Assembly (NCBI GenBank): GCA_050741915.1
Contig: JBOGEX010000168.1
Location: forward strand, 1-53,280
DNA from: JACCTH01 sp050741915
Lineage (GTDB): Bacteria > Actinomycetota > Acidimicrobiia > Spongiisociales > ZC4RG35
Length of the DNA: 53,280 nt
Direction: 5' to 3'
Position numbers and translations under genes: made by a program. Shown here one piece after another: positions 1-8,835 of this stretch. The notes beneath the pieces were generated by a model. The model was not told where the DNA came from and ran no database searches. It worked only from the letters and a program-made list of their open reading frames with translations. Within the stretch, counting starts at the first letter, position 1. Each line of letters begins with the position of its first letter.

Positions 1-712
1 CGTTCTCGCGCGCCACTCGCACCAGCGCCTGGGTGTTGGACGAATTCTCCGAGCCCACGACGAGGATCAACTGGCATTTGCTCGAGAGTGCCTGCACCGC
101 CTCCTGACGATTGGTGGTGGCGTAACAGAGATCACTCTTCCGGGAAGTCACCAACTCCGGAAAGCGTTCCTTCGCCTCCTCGAGCACCTGGCGCCACTCG
201 AAGGTCCCGAGAGTGGTCTGCGCCAGCAGTGCGACCTTCGCCGGGCCCTTGGTGGCAAAGTCGACCAACCCTTCCTCCGGCTCCACCAAGGTCATCTGGC
301 TCGGGGCCTCGGCCAAAGTCCCAATGGCTTCGTCGTGTCCGCGATGACCGACATAGATGATGTCGAAACCGTTGGCCGCCATTCGCTTGACTTCGTGGTG
401 GACCTTGGTCACCAGCGGACAAACAGCGTCGATCACGACCGCCGCCCGCTCCTGGGCGGCCGCCACCACCTCGGGCGCGGAACCGTGAGCCGAAAGCATG
501 ACCGGCGCTCCCTTCGGCACTTGGCTCATCTCGTCGACAAAAACGACCCCCACCCGCTCGAACGCCTTCACCACCCATTCGTTGTGAACAATCTGGTGGA
601 AGCAATAGACCGGTGGTTCGAAGAGACGGACCATCCAGGTGAGAGCCTTGATCGCCATCTCCACCCCGGCGCAAAAGCCCCGCGGCTCGGCCACGATTAC
701 ACGTTCGATCAT
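1..712 (-). CDS. ispH: 4-hydroxy-3-methylbut-2-enyl diphosphate reductase (IspH), 3' end cut by window edge
   Basis: Last enzyme of the MEP isoprenoid pathway, a cytosolic 4Fe-4S protein that reduces HMBPP to IPP and DMAPP. 237 residues are visible and the frame runs open to the window edge. The three cluster cysteines expected of the family are present: C14 in GFCAG, C98 in DAVCP and C196 in DLCYATTNRQ. The conserved TSRKSDLCYATTNRQ stretch and the later SENSSNT motif confirm the family. The ATG at 712 places MIERVIVAEPRGFCAG at the usual distance from the first cysteine. It lies 11 bp downstream of cmk on the same strand, so it is probably the distal gene of the aroA-cmk operon. Confidence 0.95.
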   Translation of the reverse strand, partial: MIERVIVAEPRGFCAGVEMAIKALTWMVRLFEPPVYCFHQIVHNEWVVKAFERVGVVFVDEMSQVPKGAPVMLSAHGSAPEVVAAAQERAAVVIDAVCPLVTKVHHEVKRMAANGFDIIYVGHRGHDEAIGTLAEAPSQMTLVEPEEGLVDFATKGPAKVALLAQTTLGTFEWRQVLEEAKERFPELVTSRKSDLCYATTNRQEAVQALSSKCQLILVVGSENSSNTQALVRVAREN

Positions 713-723
713 CTGAGAGAACG

Positions 724-1386
724 CTAACCCGGGTGGGGCGGAATCTCGCTTGATTGCTCAATCATGGAGGCGATGCGCTCGACCACGGTATCGATGGCCA
801 GATTGGTGGTGTCGACCCACACCGCATCAGATGCGGGCTTTTGCGGTGAGGCCTGTCGACTCGAGTCGGCCTCATCGCGGCGGGAGAGATCGGCGGCAAC
901 CGCGGAAATTGGCTTGCCCGTTTCGGCCGCCCGGCGGCGGGCTCGCTCCGCCGAGCTGGCCACCAACCAGATCTTGAGATCGGCGTCGGGAAAGACCACC
1001 GATCCAATGTCTCGACCCTCGACGACGACCGACCCCGGATGACCGGCCACCCATTGGCGTTGATGTCGGACGAGGACCCTCCTGACATCGGGATGAGCCG
1101 ACACCATGGAAACGGCCGCCGTCACCTCATTGGTCCTGATCTCGTCCCTTACGTCCTCGCCGTCGAGGAACATCGACCCTCCCTCTTGACGGAGTTTGAG
1201 AGAGTCGACCAAATCGGCCACACCTTCGGCGTCCTCCGGATTGAGGCCCGCTCTCAACACCGCCAGGGTCGCCGCTCGATAAAAGGCTCCGGTGTCGAGA
1301 TGAAGCCAACCCAGGCGACACGCCAGGGCCCGGCTCACCGACGACTTACCCGCTCCCCCGGGCCCATCCACCGCCACCACCTTCAC
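724..1386 (-). CDS. cmk: Cytidylate kinase
   Basis: Phosphorylates CMP/dCMP with ATP. The P-loop GPGGAGKSS lies at the N-terminus, followed by DTGAFYRAA and EGRDIGSVVFPDAD, both typical of bacterial CMP kinase, and a C-terminal RRDEADSSR lid region. Length is 220 residues, normal for the family. The open frame extends far upstream, but the GTG at 1386 gives the family N-terminus KVVAVDGPGG, and it overlaps the aroA stop as GTGA, so it is the chosen start. Translational coupling to aroA is likely. ispH follows 11 bp downstream. Confidence 0.95.
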   Translation of the reverse strand: MKVVAVDGPGGAGKSSVSRALACRLGWLHLDTGAFYRAATLAVLRAGLNPEDAEGVADLVDSLKLRQEGGSMFLDGEDVRDEIRTNEVTAAVSMVSAHPDVRRVLVRHQRQWVAGHPGSVVVEGRDIGSVVFPDADLKIWLVASSAERARRRAAETGKPISAVAADLSRRDEADSSRQASPQKPASDAVWVDTTNLAIDTVVERIASMIEQSSEIPPHPG

Positions 1387-2645
1387 AACGACCTCAGGAC
1401 CTCGAAATACCGGGGCCAAGTCTTTTCGACTACCGCCGGGTCGGCGATCTCGATTCCCGGTTGACGAAGGCCCACCAGCGCCATTGCCATCGCAATGCGA
1501 TGGTCGCCATGGGAGTTCACGATGGCGGCACGGAGGTCGCCGGGGACCACGACGAGATCGTTGCCCTCCACTTGCGCAGCTCCTCCCACGCGAGTCAGTT
1601 CCTCTCTCATTGCCGCCAGCCGGTCGCTTTCTTTGAGCCGGAGATTGCCGACATTGCGAATTCGACTCGCCCCATCGGCAAAAAGACAGGCAACGGCCAG
1701 GGCGAGGACCGCGTCGGGGGCTCTTTCCATCTCGACATCGACTGGTTTGAGTCGCTCCGGTCCAGCCAGCTCGAGTCGGACTTCCCCTCGTCTCACTTCG
1801 CAACCCATCTCGGCGAGTACGTCCACCAGGATCAGGTCGGGTTGTGTCGACCGCTGCGGAATTCCTTCAATCCCGACCTGTCCTCCGGTGATGGCCGCGG
1901 CGACAAGAGGGTAGGCGGCCGCGGAGGCATCGGCCTCGATTTCGTAGTGGGTGGCTCGGTAACCGGTGTTCGCCACTTGGAAGGAGAGGCCACGTCGTTC
2001 CACCGTTCCTCCGAAGACGGACATCACCTCGACTGTCGAATCGAGATACGGCGCCGACACCGGCGTGCCCGTCATCTCTATGAGGAGCGGGTCATTGGCC
2101 AGCGGCGCAGCCAGCAGCAGCGCACTGACGAATTGCGAGGATCGGGAAGGGTCGACAGCGACTATCCCGCCGGGGAGTTCGCCCTTGCCTGTTATCCGGA
2201 GGGGAAGGCCACCGCTGCTCGCCACTACCTCGACCCCCAGCGAGGAAAGGGCATCGGCCAGCTCACGAAAAGGGCGCTGGGGAAGCCTTCCTCGGCCGAT
2301 GATCTCGACCGTGCCGGTGGCGAGCGGAGCGATCGCCGCCAGGAAGCGGGCCGTGGTTCCCGACTCGGCTGCGTCGATCGGTCCCGGCGGGCAGTCGAGC
2401 TTTCCACCGCCACCCAGGACGAGCCAGGGATCGTCGGAGTCGTCGATCGAGACTCCGAATCGGCCGAGGCCCTCCCTCATCGCCATCGTGTCGCCCGCTT
2501 CCAGGGGAGCACTGAGACGGCTCACTCCTCCACTGGCCAGGGCCGCCGTGACGAGGGCTCGATTGGTGAAGCTCTTGGAACCCGGGGGTCGCACCACCGC
2601 CTCCACCGGCCGGCGCAAGGGGGTGATGACCACCGGAGAACTCAC
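1383..2645 (-). CDS. aroA: 3-phosphoshikimate 1-carboxyvinyltransferase (EPSP synthase)
   Basis: Shikimate pathway enzyme that joins PEP to shikimate-3-phosphate. 420 residues, GTG start. Visible family motifs in order are PGSKSFTNRALV (about 20-31, substrate Lys), ESGTTARF (about 95), SSQFVSALLLA, DASAAAYPL, LRLKESDRL (about 340) and HGDHRIAMAMAL (about 380). The residue pair in the ESGTT loop differs from the classical NAGTT form, so glyphosate behaviour should not be assumed. It sits 5 bp downstream of rluB and overlaps cmk by 4 bp. Confidence 0.96.
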   Translation of the reverse strand: MSSPVVITPLRRPVEAVVRPPGSKSFTNRALVTAALASGGVSRLSAPLEAGDTMAMREGLGRFGVSIDDSDDPWLVLGGGGKLDCPPGPIDAAESGTTARFLAAIAPLATGTVEIIGRGRLPQRPFRELADALSSLGVEVVASSGGLPLRITGKGELPGGIVAVDPSRSSQFVSALLLAAPLANDPLLIEMTGTPVSAPYLDSTVEVMSVFGGTVERRGLSFQVANTGYRATHYEIEADASAAAYPLVAAAITGGQVGIEGIPQRSTQPDLILVDVLAEMGCEVRRGEVRLELAGPERLKPVDVEMERAPDAVLALAVACLFADGASRIRNVGNLRLKESDRLAAMREELTRVGGAAQVEGNDLVVVPGDLRAAIVNSHGDHRIAMAMALVGLRQPGIEIADPAVVEKTWPRYFEVLRSL

Positions 2646-2650
2646 GACGA

Positions 2651-3400
2651 TCAGCTTACGTCTGGGGCCTCGTCGCCCCGGGCCGCGAGGTACAGGCTCC
2701 GAACCTCGGCATTGCTCAGCTGTCGCCAGGTCCCGGAGCGAAGCGTCTTGTCTCGCAGGGGTCCGATCGCCACTCGTACCAACCCCAGCACCGGATGCCC
2801 CAGCGCCTCGAACATTCTCCGAACTTCTCGGTTCCGCCCCTCCCCCATCACCAGTTCCACCTGCGCCCGACTTGCTGACCTCGCCACGAGCCGCGCTTTC
2901 AGGGCGCGGGCGACTCCGTCTTCGAGTTCGACCCCCTCCCGCAGCCGACGCAGCACCGCTGCGCCTGGTTGTCCCGACACCTCGGCCAGATAGGTCTTCG
3001 TTACCCCGAAACGTGGGTGGGTGATGGCGTTCACGAGTTCGCCGTCGTTGGAAAGAAGGAGCAGGCCCTCACTGTCGTGATCAAGGCGTCCAACGGGGAC
3101 GACTCGTGGGGTATCGGGAACTAGCTGGACGACGGTGGGCCGTCCCTCGGGATCAGAGGCGGTGGAGATCACACCTGGCGGCTTGTAGAGGAGGTAGGTG
3201 ACGTGGTCCGGAGCCACGGGCAGTGGGACTCCGTCGACTTCCACCCGATCGACCGAGGCCTCGACCCGATCACCGAGCCGGGCCACCCGGCCATTGATGG
3301 TGACCCGTCCGGCTTCGATCAGTTCCTCGGCTGCTCGCCGCGACATCAGGCCCGCCGCCGCGATCGCCTTCTGCAGGCGCTCGGACCGGGTGGCGTTCAT
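2651..3400 (-). CDS. rluB: RluB/RsuA-family pseudouridine synthase
   Basis: Modifies uridine in ribosomal RNA. An N-terminal S4 RNA-binding domain (about residues 6-55, LQKAIAAAGLMSRRAAEELI) precedes the catalytic domain with the GRLDHDSEGLLLL motif, whose Asp is catalytic, and the NREVRRMFEALGH signature near the C-terminus. 249 residues, typical length. The start ATG overlaps the scpB stop as ATGA. The scpA-scpB-rluB order is common in Gram-positive genomes. A 23S target (RluB-like) is inferred from this context; RsuA-type specificity cannot be excluded. Confidence 0.92.
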   Translation of the reverse strand: MNATRSERLQKAIAAAGLMSRRAAEELIEAGRVTINGRVARLGDRVEASVDRVEVDGVPLPVAPDHVTYLLYKPPGVISTASDPEGRPTVVQLVPDTPRVVPVGRLDHDSEGLLLLSNDGELVNAITHPRFGVTKTYLAEVSGQPGAAVLRRLREGVELEDGVARALKARLVARSASRAQVELVMGEGRNREVRRMFEALGHPVLGLVRVAIGPLRDKTLRSGTWRQLSNAEVRSLYLAARGDEAPDVS

Positions 3401-3954
3401 CGACCTGGCCGGAAAGTCTCCTCGAGAGCCTCCATCACCTCGGCGGGAGGAACGTGGTCAGCGAGCGGTGGCAGCTCGTCCAGTCGGTTGACGCCCAGCT
3501 TCTCGAGGAAGAGCGGCGTCGTGCGATATATCGCCGGGTTGCCGGGACCCGGAAGGCGGGCTGACTCCTCGATGAGTCCGAGCCGCTCCAGGGTATGAAT
3601 CGACGACTCGGAGTCGACGCCGCGAATCTCGGCCACCTGTCCGCGCGACACCGGCTGGCGATAAGCGATCACCGCCAGGACCTCGAGAGCGGCGGCGCTG
3701 AGTCGCTTGGCCCCAGCGGTGGAGGCAAAACGCTCCAGGAATTCGAGGGCCTCGGGATGGGAGTAGAGACGCCAACCTCCCCCGGCTTGGCGCAACACCA
3801 GCCCCGAGTCCCGGGCGGCGAGATCGGCCGCCAGTGTCTCGAGTTCCTCAGTCACCTTCGTCAGCGGTAGTTCGAGGACCTCGGCCAGCTCCGCAATCGG
3901 AACCGGAGCCTCAGCTACGAAAAGCACCGCCTCGAGAATCGCTCTTGGTTCCAT
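3397..3954 (-). CDS. scpB: Segregation and condensation protein B
   Basis: ScpB binds ScpA and the SMC ATPase in chromosome condensation. 185 residues. The start MEPRAILEAVLFVAEAPVP and the two winged-helix halves (about 1-75 and 85-160), with LEVLAVIAYRQPVSRGQVAEIRGV, are hallmark ScpB sequence. The stop of scpA and the ATG here share one base (TGATG), and the stop overlaps the rluB start, so the three genes form one coupled operon. Confidence 0.95.
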   Translation of the reverse strand: MEPRAILEAVLFVAEAPVPIAELAEVLELPLTKVTEELETLAADLAARDSGLVLRQAGGGWRLYSHPEALEFLERFASTAGAKRLSAAALEVLAVIAYRQPVSRGQVAEIRGVDSESSIHTLERLGLIEESARLPGPGNPAIYRTTPLFLEKLGVNRLDELPPLADHVPPAEVMEALEETFRPGR

Positions 3955-4709
3955 CAGGCCAGCTCCGTCAGGTCAACGACTGTCCGCGGTTGCGAGCGAA
4001 CGGTGATCGGGCCTTCCCACGTTTCTTGCCGCACAGACAAAAACCCCCAACGCGCCAGTTCGAGCAGGGCGAGGAAGTAAGCCGCCACCTCGACCCGGCG
4101 TCGGCAGTGGGCAACGAGTTCCTCAAACGTCGACTCGACAACGTCGCCCAGGCGGGCGCGTATGTCGCCCATCGCCTCCTCCACCGAGGGGAGTTCGAGG
4201 TCGAGGTGATCGAGATCTGGTGTCGCTTCTGCGCGGGCCAGGACCCGTCTCGCGATCTGAGCGAGACCATCGCTGTCGACCGGGAGCCGAATATCGCTGG
4301 GACGGGTAGGAATGGTTTGATCGAGACCGCTCACCCGTGGAACGAAGAGCTGGCCTTCCTCGAATCTCCGCAAGAAGACTGCGGCGACATCTTTGAAGGT
4401 GACGCACATCAAGAGTCGGGATAGAAGTCGGTCGCGCTCCTCCATCAACGCCAACTCCTCGTCGACGTCGGGATCGGCGTCGCGGGGAAGAAGGTGGGAA
4501 GCCTTCAACTCGATCAACGTGGCGGCGATGAGGATGAACTCGCTCGTCACTTCGAGGTCGAGCGAATGCATCTCGTCGAGGTAGCCGAGGTACTCCTCGA
4601 CCAGGCCCGTGAGGCTCACCTCGGCGATATCGACCTGATGCCTCGTGATCAATTGCAGCAGCAGGTCGAGAGGCCCTTCAAAGATCGCGGTGGACACGAT
4701 ATAGGACAT
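3954..4709 (-). CDS. scpA: Segregation and condensation protein A (kleisin)
   Basis: Kleisin subunit that bridges the SMC heads. 251 residues. The N-terminal MSYIVSTAIFEGPLDLLLQL is the classical ScpA start (FEGPLDLLL), followed by the SMC-binding helical region with ATLIELKASHLLP. The C-terminus carries the winged-helix ending ARWGFLSVRQETWEGPITV. It is the first gene of the scpA-scpB-rluB operon and lies downstream of a strong hairpin at 4760-4799. Confidence 0.95.
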   Translation of the reverse strand: MSYIVSTAIFEGPLDLLLQLITRHQVDIAEVSLTGLVEEYLGYLDEMHSLDLEVTSEFILIAATLIELKASHLLPRDADPDVDEELALMEERDRLLSRLLMCVTFKDVAAVFLRRFEEGQLFVPRVSGLDQTIPTRPSDIRLPVDSDGLAQIARRVLARAEATPDLDHLDLELPSVEEAMGDIRARLGDVVESTFEELVAHCRRRVEVAAYFLALLELARWGFLSVRQETWEGPITVRSQPRTVVDLTELA

Positions 4710-4759
4710 GAGTCGCTATCAGTGTGGCACCCCTGCACAAAAACCCCGTTAATCATTCT

Positions 4760-4799
4760 TGCGTAAATCTCGTCACGTTTACGTGACGAGATTTACGCA
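4760..4799. terminator. Perfect 18-bp hairpin between operons
   Basis: TGCGTAAATCTCGTCACG at 4760-4777 pairs perfectly with 4782-4799 across the four-base spacer TTTA. It lies just downstream of the membrane-protein gene ending at 4808 and upstream of scpA, both on the minus strand. No uridine run follows directly; on the minus strand a short T5 comes about 20 bases later. A factor-assisted or U-less terminator is the likely role; a protein-binding palindrome is possible. Confidence 0.6.
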
Positions 4800-4807
4800 G
4801 GAATGGA

Positions 4808-5929
4808 TCAGCGGAGCCAGACCGCAACTTCGCGTGGCTGCATGGTCTCGCTCGCGACCAGTCGCAGCTCGTGGCCCAGCGCGTCGAGGTTTACCTCGAC
4901 CGCCAGACGGCGACTCAGGGCATCCATTGTCCGCTCGGCGTCGAAACGCGATCGATTGAACTTGCGATCGACCGCTGACTGGATACGGCGCCGGACCGGA
5001 TTGAAGGCAGCCGCCGCCAGGAGGGTCGAGGCGGCGACCGCCAGGTCGCTTTGTTGGGGAAACAGGGCACCGAGCACGAAAACCGCGCCCAGGTAGAGCA
5101 CCACCAGTACCACCGTCAACAGTGAATACGAAACCGTCCTCGAAATGATGCGGTCGATCTCATACAGCTTGTAGCGGAGCACCGCCACTCCGAAGGCGAT
5201 CGGAAACGTCAAGAAGACCAAATAGACCGGGGTCCAAACATCGTCGCCCGGATCCCCGTTGCCGGTGGCGATCGAGATGAGGATGACTGCGGTGGTGAGA
5301 ATGGCGACGGCGCCGAGTAGCGCCAGCGGAAAGACCACCCAAGCCAACTGTGCTCGCTCGGCGCCAGTGGCACGCCGTCTGCGAACGAGCAGTGAGAGGG
5401 CGCTTCCGCCGAAGACAACCATCGTGAGCGTCCAGGGCACCGAGAAGAGGGAGCCTGTATCGACTCCGGAGGCTGGCCCATCTTCGAGGCTGAGAATGGC
5501 GACCAGGATGAGAACAACCGGGAGCAGCCACCTACCGACCAGCCGTCCGAGTCGCGCCCAGGGGGATGGGCCCGTCGGCAATCGGCCGCTTGGAAATATC
5601 AGACAGAGCAGAGTGAAAATTCCAAAGACCAGAGGCCAGCCAAAGTTGCCTACCCAAGTGCGGGCCGCCGGCGACAACGCCGCCATCCCTTCCACTCGTG
5701 AGACCGAGATGAGTAGAGCGCCGACCAAGAGCAGAAGCCAACCAACCGGGTGACCGTCCTTTCGAAAGATGACCAGCCCACTCACACCCCCGTAAACGAG
5801 CAAACTGACGAGGTCGATCGCGAGCTCATCAGTTCCGTATCCGTTGGATACCGCTGCAATCAGCGTTGTGATCGGTGCGGCCAACAGCAATAGAAAGAGC
5901 GCGACTCGACCAACGCCCTGCTTCATCAT
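4808..5929 (-). CDS. Polytopic membrane protein resembling the sensor part of a histidine kinase
   Basis: 373 residues. An N-terminal hydrophobic segment (LFLLLLAAPITTLIAAV) and about seven further transmembrane segments fill the first 290 residues. Then comes YKLYEIDRIISRTVSYSLLT, a juxtamembrane sequence I know from actinobacterial and chloroflexal membrane sensor kinases. The C-terminal 80 residues (NPVRRRIQSAVDRKFNRSR onward) are cytoplasmic, but no H-box, N-box or G-box of a kinase is present. It is therefore a kinase-less paralogue that ends in PREVAVWLR. Function unknown. It stands alone, with hairpin 4760-4799 behind it. Confidence 0.75.
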   Translation of the reverse strand: MMKQGVGRVALFLLLLAAPITTLIAAVSNGYGTDELAIDLVSLLVYGGVSGLVIFRKDGHPVGWLLLLVGALLISVSRVEGMAALSPAARTWVGNFGWPLVFGIFTLLCLIFPSGRLPTGPSPWARLGRLVGRWLLPVVLILVAILSLEDGPASGVDTGSLFSVPWTLTMVVFGGSALSLLVRRRRATGAERAQLAWVVFPLALLGAVAILTTAVILISIATGNGDPGDDVWTPVYLVFLTFPIAFGVAVLRYKLYEIDRIISRTVSYSLLTVVLVVLYLGAVFVLGALFPQQSDLAVAASTLLAAAAFNPVRRRIQSAVDRKFNRSRFDAERTMDALSRRLAVEVNLDALGHELRLVASETMQPREVAVWLR

Positions 5930-5968
5930 CCGTACTTTGCCAGGTTGTCGTGCCGAAATCGTTACGGT

Positions 5969-6460
5969 TCAGCGGTCGGCCCAGACCAGGATTTCCCAGA
6001 TGCCTGCTTCGATCTCTACCGGTCGAGCCCCGTGATGCGCCCGGGCGAAGGCGACGACCAGCGGCTCCGCTCCCATGTCCGTGAGTTCGTCAGCGGCCAG
6101 CTCGCCATGACGGAGATAAAGATCGGCCCGGCCCCCCTTCCGACCGACCAACCGCCCCAGTCCGACCTTCGCCATGGCGGTTACGAACGAACGTCCGACT
6201 ACCCCCAGCCGCGAATGGCGCTTTCCGATGTCATGAAGGAGCGCGGCCCGAATCATGTCCTTCCGCTCCGGAGCAAGGACAGCGACTGCGGAGGCGGACC
6301 GATAACCATGGCGTTGGTCGATCGCCGGCTGCGCAAAGAATGATGCCTCCTCGCTCCCCAGCCACGACCGCACCGTCGCCGCCTCTTCGCTACAGAGAGA
6401 TCGTGAGCCGAGGCTTCGTAAGAATCTGCCGACTAGGTGCGGCCAGGAACCGTGGGTCAG
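5969..6460 (-). CDS. HD-domain protein, probable CTG start coupled to the upstream gene
   Basis: The core has ALLHDIGKRHSRLGVVGR (the HD metal-binding pair), upstream DQRHGYRSA (one more His) and a later AFARAHHGA motif, as in small HD hydrolases of actinobacteria. The reading frame is open far upstream, overlapping the DksA-like gene, but contains no ATG at a sensible place. The CTG at 6460-6458 overlaps the upstream TGA as CTGA and gives THGSWPHLVGRFLRSL, a typical N-terminus for this family, 163 residues. The TTG at 6490 is the alternative. Substrate unknown. Confidence 0.7.
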   Translation of the reverse strand: MTHGSWPHLVGRFLRSLGSRSLCSEEAATVRSWLGSEEASFFAQPAIDQRHGYRSASAVAVLAPERKDMIRAALLHDIGKRHSRLGVVGRSFVTAMAKVGLGRLVGRKGGRADLYLRHGELAADELTDMGAEPLVVAFARAHHGARPVEIEAGIWEILVWADR

Positions 6461-6810
6461 GAAGCGAGCTTCGACTTGCAGTCGATGCAAAGAGTCGCTT
6501 CCGGCCGGGCCTCCAGCCGAGCCGGGCTGATGTCGCGGCCACAGTTCTCGCACTTCCCGTATTTCCCGCTGTCGATCCGAGCCAGTGCTCCGTCCACCTC
6601 GTCAAGCTGCTTTTTCAGGTTTTCGATCAGACCCAGGACCTCGGTGCGCTCGGCGGTGGCTGCCGCCGCGTCGGCAAAGCCGTCGCCAAAGACCACATCG
6701 GAACGAAGCTCACCGGTTTCCTCGGAACCGAGCTCGCCTAGCTGATGAACAAGGCGCGTTCGCGCCTCAGTGAGGTCTGAGCGAACGGAATCCAAGTTGA
6801 TTGCGGTCAT
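6457..6810 (-). CDS. TraR/DksA-type C4 zinc-finger protein
   Basis: 117 residues. A helical N-terminal half (DLTEARTRLVHQLGELG) is followed by the C4 finger CENC-x17-CIDC within YGKCENCGRDISPARLEARP. Family members bind in the RNA polymerase secondary channel or act as general stress regulators; the target here is not shown. The helical part is shorter than in E. coli DksA. It lies 6 bp downstream of xerD. The stop codon is shared with the probable CTG start of the HD protein. Confidence 0.88.
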   Translation of the reverse strand: MTAINLDSVRSDLTEARTRLVHQLGELGSEETGELRSDVVFGDGFADAAAATAERTEVLGLIENLKKQLDEVDGALARIDSGKYGKCENCGRDISPARLEARPEATLCIDCKSKLAS

Positions 6811-6816
6811 TGATTG

Positions 6817-7701
6817 TCACCGACTTCGGGGGTGGGATAGGTAAAAGACCTCAACCAGGTGTTGTGGCGAGACCCTGGTGTACACCTGAGTGGTCGAGAT
6901 TCTAGCGTGGCCGAGCATTATCTGAACAGACCGAAGATCGGCCCCACCCTCCACCATGTGCGTGGCCGCCGAATGTCGAAGAGTGTGGGGAGAGACGGTC
7001 GACGGATCGATCCCGACCCGGGCCGCATGTTGGCGAACGATCCGAAACGCCGATTGTCGGCTCAGGCGCCCTCCCCGTCGATTGAGGAACAACGCCTCAC
7101 TCGCCGGCCCCGGTCTGGCGATCGCCCAGCGATCCGGCAGCCAGGCAAGGATCGCGTCGGCCGCGCTCGATCCGAGCGGCACCTGCCGTTGGCGGTCGCC
7201 CTTGCCCGTCAAGATCACTGTCCGTGCTTCCAGGTCGAGAGATGGGAGGTCGACCCCGACGGCCTCCGACACTCGCGCTCCCGTTCCATAGAGGAACTCG
7301 AGCAGAGCGCGGTCCCGCCTTCCGCTGATGGCGCCCACATCAGGGGCCTCGACCAGAGCGAATGTCTGGGAGACCGTTAGCGCTTTGGGGAAGGCCTCCC
7401 GCGGCTTGGCCCGATCGAGGAGTCGCGTGGGATCCTCGCTCGAGCGGCCCTCCGAGATGAGAAACCGATGGAGTCCTCGTACTGCCGCCACCTTGCGGGC
7501 GACACTGGCAGGAGCGAGTAGCCGCCGTTGCAGATGACTCACGAAGCGATCGAGATCGGGCGGCTCCGGCTCCTTCTCCCCCAAAAACTCCAAGTATTGA
7601 TCCAGATCGCCTCGGTAGGCCGCGATCGTGTTGGTCGCCAGGCCCCGCTCGGCGGCCAGGGAAACAAGGTAGTCCTCGACTCCCGGGCGAAGGCCGGTCA
7701 C
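6817..7701 (-). CDS. xerD: Tyrosine recombinase XerD
   Basis: Site-specific recombinase that resolves chromosome dimers at dif together with XerC. 294 residues, GTG start. The N-terminal SAM-like core-binding domain (about 5-90) precedes a catalytic domain with all residues visible: Arg in GTGARVSE, Lys in TGKGDRQR, HTLRHSAATH, LGHARISTT and the nucleophilic Tyr in TQVYTRVS. Its single-copy position between ald and a DksA-like gene, far from mobile DNA, supports a housekeeping role rather than a phage integrase. Confidence 0.92.
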   Translation of the reverse strand: MTGLRPGVEDYLVSLAAERGLATNTIAAYRGDLDQYLEFLGEKEPEPPDLDRFVSHLQRRLLAPASVARKVAAVRGLHRFLISEGRSSEDPTRLLDRAKPREAFPKALTVSQTFALVEAPDVGAISGRRDRALLEFLYGTGARVSEAVGVDLPSLDLEARTVILTGKGDRQRQVPLGSSAADAILAWLPDRWAIARPGPASEALFLNRRGGRLSRQSAFRIVRQHAARVGIDPSTVSPHTLRHSAATHMVEGGADLRSVQIMLGHARISTTQVYTRVSPQHLVEVFYLSHPRSR

Positions 7702-7713
7702 TTCGTGCTCACG

Positions 7714-8835
7714 TCAGCGCGCCGCTAAGGCTGATTCGGGATCGACGTATTTCGTCCCCAGGCTGGAACAAACCGCCTCGTGGGTGACCTGGTCGTCGAC
7801 GATGTTGACTCCGCCTTTGAGCTCGGGAAAACGACGTATCGCCATCCGCAGTCCCTCGTTGGCGAGGGCCAGGACGTATGGAAGGGTGGCGTTGGTGAGG
7901 GCGTAAGTGGAGGTGTGAGGCACAGCCCCGGGAATGTTGCCGACTGCATAGTGGACGACGTCATGAACGCTGTACACCGGGTCCTCATGGGTCGTTTCCC
8001 GGCTGGTCTCGAAGCAACCCCCCTGATCGATAGCCACGTCCACGAGGACCGACCCCCTCCTCATCGCCCGCACCATGTTGTCGGTGACAAGCTTGGGGGC
8101 CGAAGCCCCCGGCACCAGCACGGTTCCGATCACGAGATCGGCCGACAGGATCTCTTGTTCGATGGTGAGCCGGTTGGAGGCGATCGTCGTCAATCGACCC
8201 TGATAGATGGAGTCGAGCCATCGGAGACGTCCGAGGTCACGGTCGAGCACGACGACCTCCGCCTGCATCCCGACGGCGATGGCAGCCGCGTTTGTCCCGG
8301 CGATGCCGCCGCCGATGACAACCACTTTCCCCGGCCGCACGCCGGTGACTCCACCGAGCAGCACCCCGCGTCCCCTCCGGGCCTTCTCGAGGAAATAGGC
8401 ACCAACCTGGGTCGCCATCCGGCCTGCCACCTCCGACATGGGAGCAAGCAACGGCAGGCTCCGATCGGGGAGCTGCACCGTTTCATAGGCGACGGCCACG
8501 ATCCCCCGCTCCCTGAGCCCTCTGGCCAGCTGGGGATAGGCGGCGAGGTGGAGGTAGGTGAAGAGCAAGGTGCCTGGTCGAAGCATCGCCACTTCGGCCG
8601 GCTGGGGCTCTTTGACCTTCAAGATCATCTCCGACTCACCGAAAACGTCCTCGGCGCTTGCCACGATCCGAGCTCCCTGGGCCTCGTACTCTTCGTCGTG
8701 GATCGTCGAGCCCTCGCCCGCTTGGGCCTCGATGAGAACTGAGTGCCCCTGATCGACCAGCTCACGCACTCCCACGGGCGTGATGGCAACTCGATACTCG
8801 GCCGTCTTGATCTCAGCCGGAACCCCGATGATCAC
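7714..8835 (-). CDS. ald: Alanine dehydrogenase
   Basis: Interconverts L-alanine and pyruvate plus ammonium with NAD. 373 residues, GTG start overlapping the Nudix stop as GTGA. The N-terminus MIIGVPAEIKTAEYRVAITP is the family signature with catalytic Lys and Arg. The Rossmann motif VIGGGIAGTNAA is at about 170, and the HDVVHYAVGNIPGAVPHTST region follows. Length matches mycobacterial Ald. Confidence 0.95.
   Translation of the reverse strand: MIIGVPAEIKTAEYRVAITPVGVRELVDQGHSVLIEAQAGEGSTIHDEEYEAQGARIVASAEDVFGESEMILKVKEPQPAEVAMLRPGTLLFTYLHLAAYPQLARGLRERGIVAVAYETVQLPDRSLPLLAPMSEVAGRMATQVGAYFLEKARRGRGVLLGGVTGVRPGKVVVIGGGIAGTNAAAIAVGMQAEVVVLDRDLGRLRWLDSIYQGRLTTIASNRLTIEQEILSADLVIGTVLVPGASAPKLVTDNMVRAMRRGSVLVDVAIDQGGCFETSRETTHEDPVYSVHDVVHYAVGNIPGAVPHTSTYALTNATLPYVLALANEGLRMAIRRFPELKGGVNIVDDQVTHEAVCSSLGTKYVDPESALAAR

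Noticed and set aside
1461..2993. A 510-codon open frame on the plus strand opposite aroA and rluB
   Set aside because: It is the antisense shadow of two clearly recognised genes; the GC-rich third positions keep the frame open and the translation has no family resemblance.
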